Assembly: GCA_020912385.1 (NCBI GenBank) | Contig: CP087208.1 | Span: 1,488,001 to 1,552,000, forward strand | DNA length: 64,000 bases | Source: Neofusicoccum parvum | Lineage: Eukaryota; Ascomycota; Dothideomycetes; Botryosphaeriales; Botryosphaeriaceae | Direction: 5' to 3' | Shown: piece after piece, positions 22,728 through 31,200 of the stretch | Position numbering within the stretch: the first letter of the stretch is position 1 | Layout: each line of letters begins with the position of its first letter | Program-made: the position numbers and the translations under genes | Notes under the pieces: model-generated | What the model was told of the DNA's origin: nothing | The model's database searches: none | The model's input: only the letters and a program-made list of their open reading frames with translations

Positions 22728-23448
22728 ATTCTAATAGTAATGCACTCTAGGTTTCAAGTAATCTTTATCTTACTGCTTAATTTGTTCAAGTCCTGCAGGG
22801 CCTTACCGAGAATGAGGGCGAAGCCGTAGCTTAAGAAGAAGACAAGATTTGGGAGGCGCAGAGCACATATCCATGGCACCTCCAAAAAGAAAGCACTCTA
22901 CATGCTAGAGGAATGCACGGATCTATCCACTGTCATTATCGCCTACTATGGCTTTGTGCAATTTTGTTCTCGTACTATGTGCCCGAGCATTGAAGTCTGT
23001 CTGATTTTACGGTTTCTCAGTCGAGCAGCCTCATCTAGAAGGCGGGGCCTCCGGGCGTCACTCTCCCTCTGTAGCATTCGATCGCAGTCACGCTGGGAGT
23101 TCTCGGCCTCGCTACAGGCGGAAGGAGTTGGCCAGTTGGGAGGATTGCGCCACGGACTGAAAGCGGTGTTGTGTGCGATAAAAACAAAACCATCACGACA
23201 CTCACCACAGCCACAGCCACTCAAGAAACCTCCACTGGTTGCCAGTCGCCCAGTCACCTGCTGCACACTTTGATGTTCCGAGTTCTATGTGAAATGCTTG
23301 AGATACAAGGGCCTAAGACATGTACATCTATTGATCGGCGTATCTCGAGTTCAAGCCGGACCCAGGTATTTCCTCATTCATTCATACACTTCGTACTTTT
23401 CTGTCCATGACCCCAGCAGCTTCACACCAAAAATTAATCACAAATGTT
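22728..23448. other. Intergenic, convergent gene ends
   Basis: Three-prime flanks of tyrosinase 2 and the carboxylesterase. Short open frames on both strands around 22900-23270 show no domain, and I see no repeat or RNA gene. Confidence 0.5.
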
Positions 23449-25238
23449 TCAACGGGAGAATTCCAGGGCCGTATGGTCGATAAAATCAAAAGCCTCTGTC
23501 CTGAACGTATCCGCTTCCAGGTGAGGACCAGGATCCGCACGGAACACCAGATTGACCGGCCCATGAGTCGAGTATGTCGGCCAAGACTCCTTAAATCCCG
23601 CCACTGCACATAATTAGCCTGCAATAAAACATGAGAGGGATCTCATAGAGTATCGTGGAACATACCATGGTGGTTGTTGGGCGAGTGAGAGTTCACAAAG
23701 CTGATCCACATGGAGCTCATCAGCTCCGCGAGGCCATCAAACTTCTTCCGCAGCTCCGAGTCCACCGCAAACGGGTCACTCTCGTAACCCATGCCCTGCG
23801 TGTTGCGGAAGACGAAGGCGACTTCCTGGAAGTGCGTCGCACCCAGTGTGACGGGGTCGATCCCGCCGGGCACGGTGTCGAAGCGGTAGCTGTAGGCCGG
23901 CAGCCCCGAGTCGGCCCATGTCCGGGCGGCGATCCGGCGACCGGCGCTGAGCATGGCGTCGCCGATCACGAGGGATGTCTTGCCGTAGAGGGAGCCGTAC
24001 GGCAGGCCCGGGTCGGGCGACACGGTGCCCAGATTCTCCGCCGGGTGCGACACAGCCTCCTGGTAGAGCTTGTCGAAGCGGTGCAGTGTGCCGTTGGAGA
24101 GGAGCTGGCCGTCGTTGATGTTTTCGATCGCCTCGTAGAATTCTGCTGTTGTGTTGACCCCGATGGTTGAGAGCACGGGGAGAATTATGGTGCCCTCGTT
24201 CGTGTTCGCCCCGATGAGCAGGGGGGCCTTGACGAACTTACCCTGGTGGAGTAGCTTGGAGGTGAAGTCGGGGATGAGGCCGCCGTCGACCATGGGGGTC
24301 CAGAGGTGCTGCTTGAACACTGGGTCGAACTTGTCGGCGGGTACGGTTCTCAGGCACGCCAAGGTGTCATTCGCGCCAGCGCAGCCGGTGGCTTTCAAGG
24401 CTGCGTCGTACTGCTGTTCACGGATCGCAGCCGAAGAGAGAGCCTTATAGAAGAACGGGCCGCCACTTTCCGCGATGGCGGCGCTGAAAAGCTGGTCATC
24501 GCGGCCTCCATGTGCCAGAAGGTGGAAGCCGACAGAGGCAGCCCCAGCAGACTCTCCTGAGATGGTAACGCGAGCTGGGTCTCCGCCAAAGGCGTGGATG
24601 TTCTCCTGGATCCAAGCCAGAACCATCCTCTGGTCGTGCAGGCCGAGGTTCTCGTTTCCTTCCGCTTCAATGGCGGGGCCTGCGAGGAAACCGAAACCCG
24701 CGACGCGGTAGTTGAAGCTGACCATGATCATCGGCGTCTCCTTCTCGACCGAAGTGTTCACAAGGAACGACATGTTGTACCGCTGGTCTCCGCTGCCGCC
24801 TTCGGTGAACCCACCGCCGTAGATCCACACGAGTACGGGGAGAGAGTCACTCGGCTTGGTGCCGGCAGGGCGGACAACGTTGACGGTGAGGCAGTCTTCG
24901 TCCATTGTGTACGTGATGTTGGGTTGGTCATAGGCTGGAAGGTTCAGAGAGTAGCCTTTACAGAAAGGCCCGTAGTTTTGGGCAGCCTTGACGCCATCCC
25001 ACTTGCTGCTCAAGGGAGCAGCTCTCCGGAAGCGGCGATCTCCGGTTGGAGGCAGAGCGTAGGGTATACCGAGGAAGAAATCTTGCTGATAGGCCTCACT
25101 GTAAGTGCCCTTGAGAGTTCCGTTCTGGACTGTTACAGTGGGCGCTGCACCAGGTGGATGATGAAAGGTAGACGTGGGGTGAGAAAAGGATAGCCCTGTC
25201 CAGGGGGCAAGAGCCAGGAGACATCTGAGCAAATGCAT
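23449..25238 (-). CDS. Secreted carboxylesterase type B / lipase
   Basis: Two exons (25238-23666 and 23603-23449) with a 62-base intron join to an exact 575-codon frame; the large frame alone would wrongly end at 23643 and miss 51 C-terminal codons. Signal peptide MHLLRCLLALAPWTGLSFS. Type B motifs: GTLKGTYSEAYQQDFFLGIPYA, EDCLTVNVVRP, YGGGFTEGG (oxyanion hole), the nucleophile elbow TISGESAGAASVG, and a C-terminal SWPTYSTHGPVNLVF that matches the usual end of the family. The N-glycosylation-type sequences NIT and NMS are frequent. Hydrolyses carboxylic esters outside the cell; substrate unknown. A TATAAAAG lies 58 bases upstream. It borders the retrotransposon insertion, which lies 445 bases upstream of its start. 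Confidence 0.92.
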
Positions 25239-25682
25239 ACTGAGACTTCACAAGATGAATATTGGATAGCTTGCAGTGGAAAGATGCATGAAGACCTTTT
25301 ATAATGAAATGCCTTCGGTGTAGCCTTGCCATCACATTCCATTTGGAAAAAGACAAAACAATTTCAATTCCCTCATGACCTCTTTCAACCTTTCACACAC
25401 TTGTGTCTAGGACTTTCAGATCAAAAATATGCTCATCAGGCAAGCTATCAGGCGACCGGTTGGAACCGGGGCGTTGGCATGCTGATGGTGAAAAAGGCCT
25501 CTTTGTGGCGATGTCACGGTGTGCGACAGCATCCATGCCTTGATGGACATTCCTGAATATTACCCTCAGTCTCAGTGGTCAGCAATAAACTATTTGTCTT
25601 CTTCAAGACTATTGGCCCGAATAATGGGAGCGTGTCACACTTTTGGCGCAGTGAATTCATTTAGTCGACTTCACATCACATC
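25239..25682. other. Carboxylesterase promoter region up to the transposon
   Basis: Contains the carboxylesterase TATA box; no gene of its own. The retroelement target-site copy begins at 25683. Confidence 0.5.
25296..25303 (-). promoter_or_regulatory. TATA box of the carboxylesterase gene
   Basis: Read on the minus strand as TATAAAAG, 58 bases before the ATG at 25238. Confidence 0.6.
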
Positions 25683-25687
25683 CTGAC
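25683..25687 (+). repeat. Target-site duplication, left copy (CTGAC)
   Basis: CTGAC directly precedes the 5' LTR and is repeated at 33611-33615 directly after the 3' LTR. A 5-base duplication is usual for Ty3/Gypsy integrases. Confidence 0.9.
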
Positions 25688-25792
25688 TGTTACGGCGCAG
25701 CCTTCACAGGCAGAGAGTTGAGGATCAACCCGACGGAACAGCGAGAAGTCGGAAGGCACAAAAGATCCGAGGTCACAAGACTCCTCACGTGA

Positions 25793-25814
25793 GACAGCAC
25801 GTGCGCCCCACTTG
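25793..25814 (+). promoter_or_regulatory. Paired CACGTG palindromes in LTR U3
   Basis: TCACGTGA (about 25786-25793) and GCACGTGC (about 25798-25805) are two 8-base perfect palindromes 4 bases apart, both with the E-box core CACGTG bound by bHLH-type regulators. A third CACGTG occurs near 26022. They precede the tandem repeats and TATA box and are present in both LTRs. A regulatory role is inferred. Confidence 0.5.
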
Positions 25815-25893
25815 TGCCCTCAATAAACGGCACGCCAACTTGTGCCCTCAAGTAACGGCACGCTCAGCGGTGCCCTTGAGGGACGGCACCACC
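25810..25893 (+). repeat. Three 28-base tandem repeats in LTR U3
   Basis: Units starting at 25810, 25838 and 25866 share the pattern ACTTGTGCCCTCAA..AACGGCACGC; the third is the most diverged. They end about 25 bases before the TATA box, the usual place for transcription-factor arrays in LTR promoters. The same array is in the 3' LTR. Confidence 0.75.
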
Positions 25894-25916
25894 AGATTGT
25901 TACAACTTTCCTACAG

Positions 25917-25924
25917 TATATAAG
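25917..25924 (+). promoter_or_regulatory. LTR TATA box
   Basis: TATATAAG in the LTR. A start site about 30-40 bases downstream would put the 5' end of the RNA near 25956, where GTGGTCAA matches the PBS. Confidence 0.7.
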
Positions 25925-26143
25925 CACACTCACTTAGCTAGATACTTGACCCTTCGTGGTCAACTTCGATAATCAATCTACACCATTGATTAGTAACACG
26001 GCCTTCGCACGCAGTGCTCAGTCACGTGTATTCGTTCACACTTGTTCTCTCCCCCTACCTTGTACCCACTCAAGGTAAACCCTACACGGCTTACCACCCT
26101 CTTTGGTGTTTGATCCTTAGGGGCAGAGGCCCGCCGTTACACT

Positions 26144-26151
26144 TTGACCAC
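26144..26151 (+). other. Putative self-priming primer binding site
   Basis: TTGACCAC begins 2 bases after the LTR and is the exact complement of GTGGTCAA at 25956-25963, the expected 5' end of the RNA. No tRNA-like TGG start is seen after the LTR. Self-priming is established for the Tf1/sushi group and used by many fungal chromoviruses; only 8 bases match here, so the call is tentative. Confidence 0.5.
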
Positions 26152-26220
26152 CATCCTTGCAAGGAAGGGTAAGAGAACATCGGGTAAGGTATCACCCCCT
26201 AACGAGTTTAGGAAACAGCA

Positions 26221-28194
26221 ATGAGTACGGTCAACATGGAGGACGTCAGCGCAGGACAGGATCGTCCAGCGATTCCTCAGACACCGGCTCAGGAGGCCGC
26301 TCAGCCTGCTCACCAGGAGCAAACGGAGCCTACCATGAGAGAACTCATGCAGATGATCCAGGAGCTGCGAGTCGAGAACCGCATCCTGAAGAACCGACAG
26401 GATCAGGCCACCGGGCCAGATGCCGCAAAGAAACCATCCGCCCAGGTCAAGGTGCCAAAGCCGGACCTTTACCATGGAGAGCGTACCAAGACGCAAAGCT
26501 TCCTCATGCAGTTGGAGGACTACCTACATTTCGCCAAAGGACAGTTCGGCAACGACGCAGACAAGGTTCGCTACGCTAGCACCTTCCTCCGAGGAGCAGC
26601 AGAGAAGTGGTTCAGACCATATAAAAGAGAGACTCAGGAGAAGCCGCATTGGCAATGGTCGCCTCAGACCCAGGCCATCTTCTCCGACTACAGGACCTTC
26701 GCCAAGCAGCTCCAGGAAGCGTTCAACGCGATTGACGAGGCCAAGCGTGCCAACCAAATCCTCTTCAGGATTCAGCAGAAGAAGTCAGTACTCGACTACA
26801 CGGCTGAATTCCAGGAAGCCGCCTACGTCGCAGGAGAACACTCGGACTACACACTCAGACAGCTGTACTACCGAGGCCTAAAGGACGAAATCAAAGAGGC
26901 TATGTCTTACCACGACGAACCCGAAACGCTCTCGGAACTAGTCCGCCTAGCCACCGATATGGATAGGAGGCGCACCAACAGGTGGTTCGAGAAGAAGGGT
27001 GGCTACCAAGCAAACACGAACAAGCCACGCCGCGAACGTACCACGCTGGAAGGAGGAGACGCCATGGCTCTCGACGCCGCCAACCGTCAGGACAAGAAAA
27101 AGGATAACAAGGGCCGGAACAACTACAACAAGAAGCCTAAAGGCCCGAATCCGAACTGGACAGACGAACAGAAGCAACGCTACAAGGATCGACTCTGCAT
27201 TACCTGCGGTAGCGACAAGCATTTCTCGCCTACGTGCCCGCAGAACCCTCGCAGGAAAGAAGGGAAGCAGACCTCAAGCGCTCAACGCGAAGCATCGGCC
27301 GTATCTCGCCAGGAGGACCACGACGCGCTAAGCTGGACGGCCTGCTTCAATGACGACTGTCAAACCCATCAAAGCGACAAAGACGCTACAGGATGGTACC
27401 CGAAGAAGCCAAGAGGCATCGCCATGCTTACCAGGAACGAGGAAGTACTCGACCTCGACGATATCATCGAGTCATTCCCGCACGACGACGAGATCGTCAA
27501 CAGTGAGAATGGCGAATTCTACGATAGTACAGAAGCCGAAGAAGACAGCTCCGACGAAAAGGACCTCGCACAAGTGGAGGAGAGCCCATTGGCAGGCGCT
27601 ATTAATAGGCTCCTTGAGAAAGTAGAGGAACACGGCATCATCGCTAAGATTCCCTTCCACCACGGCGAGTCGGAGCAAGGCATTTGGATCCCAGACAACC
27701 AGCCAGGACTCGCGTTAGTCACCTGGCAGGTACAGGAGGATCAGCTGTGGGAGACGCGTGTCTATGAGGATCGTCACACGGAGACAGACGAAGTCACTCC
27801 TGAAGATAATCTAGCGACCCAGAGGACACTCGCCCAAGAGGAAGAAAGGGCAAGGATGTTTCCTAGTATGGAAATAGCTGTTCCAGGCCTTAAGTGGAAA
27901 GCCCTTCGACAGATCCCAAGGCCGAGTCACCAGATCCTCCCAGAAGACGACGAACGCCTCAACCCCCGGCATAAGAAGCATCGGCAGATTGCATGGATCT
28001 CATGCATCGACCATCAGTGCAGGACGCACAGGCGTCAGAAGAATGAAAACCATTGGTTTCCGGTACGCGTACAGCAAGATGGGACGCACCGAGCTATCGA
28101 AGAATGGGAAATAGAGGGATGGGGACCAAGCGGATGGACTCGCAGCAACCTCTTCCTACTCTGGGAAGGCCAAAGGCACCAGTCAAAAAACTAG
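26221..28194 (+). CDS. gag: Retrotransposon Gag with CCHC zinc knuckle
   Basis: A 657-codon frame starting MSTVNMEDV. Residues about 85-270 hold the capsid-like retrotransposon Gag region (LYHGERTKTQSFLMQLEDYL, FNAIDEAKRANQILFRIQQ, YYRGLKDEIKEAM). A basic linker leads to a CCHC zinc knuckle CITCGSDKHFSPTC near residues 326-339, spaced C-X2-C-X4-H-X4-C. The extended C-terminal half, about 300 residues, holds an acidic segment and two related motifs of the form W-X2-C-X4-C-X2-H-X(7-8)-W (around residues 371-390 and 590-610). The stop TAG at 28192-28194 sits directly on the frameshift site. Packages element RNA into virus-like particles (family knowledge). Confidence 0.93.
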   Translation: MSTVNMEDVSAGQDRPAIPQTPAQEAAQPAHQEQTEPTMRELMQMIQELRVENRILKNRQDQATGPDAAKKPSAQVKVPKPDLYHGERTKTQSFLMQLEDYLHFAKGQFGNDADKVRYASTFLRGAAEKWFRPYKRETQEKPHWQWSPQTQAIFSDYRTFAKQLQEAFNAIDEAKRANQILFRIQQKKSVLDYTAEFQEAAYVAGEHSDYTLRQLYYRGLKDEIKEAMSYHDEPETLSELVRLATDMDRRRTNRWFEKKGGYQANTNKPRRERTTLEGGDAMALDAANRQDKKKDNKGRNNYNKKPKGPNPNWTDEQKQRYKDRLCITCGSDKHFSPTCPQNPRRKEGKQTSSAQREASAVSRQEDHDALSWTACFNDDCQTHQSDKDATGWYPKKPRGIAMLTRNEEVLDLDDIIESFPHDDEIVNSENGEFYDSTEAEEDSSDEKDLAQVEESPLAGAINRLLEKVEEHGIIAKIPFHHGESEQGIWIPDNQPGLALVTWQVQEDQLWETRVYEDRHTETDEVTPEDNLATQRTLAQEEERARMFPSMEIAVPGLKWKALRQIPRPSHQILPEDDERLNPRHKKHRQIAWISCIDHQCRTHRRQKNENHWFPVRVQQDGTHRAIEEWEIEGWGPSGWTRSNLFLLWEGQRHQSKN

Positions 28195-28243
28195 ACGGCC
28201 CTGCAGCCAAGGGACAACAGCAGGGGCCGCAGTCTAGGTCCCT
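28185..28243 (+). promoter_or_regulatory. Programmed -1 ribosomal frameshift signal (slippery heptamer plus pseudoknot)
   Basis: The heptamer A AAA AAC (28185-28191) lies in phase with Gag codons (AAA, AAC) and is followed at once by the Gag stop TAG. After a 4-base spacer, stem 1 pairs 28196-28204 with 28220-28229 (9 pairs, one bulged G at 28223). The loop segment AGGGAC (28210-28215) is the exact complement of GTCCCT (28238-28243), giving a 6-pair stem 2 and an H-type pseudoknot with connecting loops of 5, 4 and 8 bases. The same heptamer is a known retroviral -1 site. Pol continues in the -1 frame, which is open from 28053. Confidence 0.82.
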
Positions 28244-31200
28244 CAATATGGTATCACGCACCTCGAACACGGAAGCTCTCACCGGACCAAACCTATGGAA
28301 ACAATTCAAGACACAAGGGACACTTAACGGAGTGTCTATCAGGATCCTGATCGATACAGGATCATGCGGGAACTTCATTCACAACGAGCTTGTACAGAAA
28401 ATGAACATCCCCTACCGTAAGAAACAGGAGCCCTACCCTCTTAGCGGGTTTGATGGCTCCCAAGCAGCCTATGGAGAAGGCTGGGTAAATATAGAAACGG
28501 AGGAAGCAACCCTCCAGATAGGGAACCATCAGGAACGGATTTCCCTCGACGTCCAACGCGTCCCCGGGCATGATATCATTCTAGGAATGCCCTGGATTAG
28601 GACACAGAAACCAATCTTCGACTTTGGAAGAGGAGACTCCATCATCTTTCAAGAGGACCTTGAAAACCTCTTACGAAAACAAGGGCTGGAGAAAGAAAAC
28701 GGGTTGTTAGACACCCTAAGGAAACTCCTAGCAGCATCAACACGGGAAGTAGCCAGTGTAAGGCCTGAATGTGGCAACTGTGTAGGCAACTCCGACAGTG
28801 GTATAAGTCAGGACCAGGACTGCGACGCAGGTAGCGAAGCCTCCTCGGTAAAATGCAGCCCATCGGCAGGAATAAGCCCTACTGAGCGAAACGATACCCC
28901 CACTGGTACGGTCAACCAGGATAGCATAAGACCCAGCGACGGCAACATCAACGGCCACCTCGAGGACGGAATAAGCCAGAACCAGGACAGCAACGAGGCC
29001 TCCTCGGTAAAATGCAACACCTCGAGCGGAGTAAGACCAACCCAGACCGACACTTCTCAGGAACCAGAAGTACAACACACGACACGAAGGACTACGAGGA
29101 AGCGGCGTAAGGCTAAAAGTAAGGCTTCGCGTAAGCAATTAGCAGCCCTAGAACCTCAAATCGACGTCCAGATAATCTCAGGAGAGGCATTCAAGCGTAT
29201 GAGACGCCAAAGACATCAGGTCTGCCTTATGTACATCAAACCCTCACAGGCAGTGCAGCAACGAGCACTGGCTAAGGCCCAAAGAGAAAGGCTAAAGAAT
29301 GAGGACACTCCCGCTCCTCTAGGAGGAGATGATCCCGCGAGGGTCGTAAAGGGACAACACGGCAGTCTAGAAATATGGAACAACCCGTATGGATATCCTC
29401 CGATACCCGAAATGGAAACGGTACCCAGCGAGTACTGGGATCTACAGGCCGTTTGCCAGGAAAGAGGAAAAGAAGACTTGCCTAAGCATCAGCCGTGGGA
29501 CCACGAAATCCCACTTAAGCCAGGCACGAAACCAGCCTACAAGCCCATCTACTCCTTATCAGAAAAGGAGATGACAGCACTCAGGGACTACATCGAGAAG
29601 AACCTCGAACGAGGATATATCCGACCTTCAACGTCATCAGCCGGATACCCAATCCTCTTTGTCCCGAAGAAGAACGGCAAGCTACGCCTATGTGTCGATT
29701 ACCGACAGCTAAACGACATCACGATCAAGAACCGGTACCCTCTCCCTCGCATCGACGAGCTCCAGGACAAGTTAAGGAAAGCAAAGTACTTCACGAAGCT
29801 GGACCTCCGGGACGGATACCATCTGGTTAGGATTAAAGAAGGGGAAGAATGGAAAACAGCCTTTAGAACGAGGCTAGGACTCTACGAGTACACGGTAATG
29901 CCATTTGGGCTTACCAACGCTCCGGCAACATTCCAGAATCTCGTCAACGACACACTACGAGAATACCTGGATATCTTCTGTATGGCTTATCTCGACGACA
30001 TCCTCATCTTTTCGGAAACCCTTGAGGAACACAAGAAGCATGTCAGAAAGGTCCTAGAAGCCCTCCAAGCAAAGAACCTCTCTATCGCACCCGAGAAGTG
30101 CGAATGGCACGTCCAGAGGACAGAATTCTTAGGCTTTATTATCACCCCAGGTCACGTCGGCATGGACGACTCGAAACTGGATTCTATTAGGGAATGGCCA
30201 GTACCACGAACAATCAAGGAAGTACAGTCCTTCCTAGGATTCGCGAACTTCTACAGGAAGTTCATCTGGAACTACTCCGGAGTTACGGAACCTTTAACTA
30301 GGCTTACGCGAAAGGAGCATGGCTTTAAATGGGAAGACGATCAGCAACGGGCATTTGACTCGCTCAAACGGATGTTTTGCGAAGCCCCAGTACTCGGGAT
30401 ATACGACCCCGATAAGCCCACCGAAGTGGAAACTGATGCGTCAGGATTCGCCCTTGGAGCATGTCTCAGCCAGCCTGATGAAGAAGGCAGATGGCACCCA
30501 GTCGCGTTCTACTCACGGAAGTTCACCCCGGCAGAGCTCAACTACGACATTCACGATAAAGAGCTTCTGGCCATTGTCTCAGCATTTAAGCAATGGAGAC
30601 ATTACCTCGAAGGAGCAAGCCACCAGGTGGTAGTACGCTGTGATCATCAGAATCTCACACGCTTCACCACGACCAAGGAATTGAACCGACGGCAGGTTCG
30701 CTGGTCAGAAGAAATGGCCTCCTATGACTTCAAGATCACCTACAGAAAGGGATCTGATAACGCCGCAGCTGACGCGCTCAGCCGAAGAGTGGATTATATG
30801 GAAGGAAAAACCGAGCCGCACCCTGCAATCTTTACAGCGGATAGCGATGGATCGCTTCTCCTTACCAGACAGACGCTACCTATGCTACGCATCGAGCCAA
30901 ACCCATGGCACCAGAAGATCCGAGAAGCATACGCCCAGGACTCCTTCGCGCAGGAACTTTTGACGCTTGAGGACGACCCGCGTATTGCTCGAGATAGAGA
31001 AGGAACGCTTCTCTTTAAAGGACTCATCTATGTACCAACACGGCTACGAGAAGCACTGGTAAAAGACATCCACGAAGCCCCAGCACACGGACATCAGGGC
31101 ATCGACAGGACAACAGAAAGAATCACGAGGAACTATTACTTCCCAGGACTGAGGAAAACCGTACAGCGTGTAGTCTCGCAGTGCGATCTTTGCATCAGAA

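Larger units (their letters stand above)
25688..26141 (+). repeat. 5' LTR
   Basis: 454 bases, TG...CA ends, carrying three 28-base repeats, CACGTG palindromes and a TATA box. Reads identical to the 3' LTR throughout. Confidence 0.95.

Noticed and set aside
28191..28237. Single long hairpin (CTAGAC with GTCTAG) instead of a pseudoknot
   Set aside because: Possible alternative fold, but its stem would start inside the heptamer; the pseudoknot gives better spacing.
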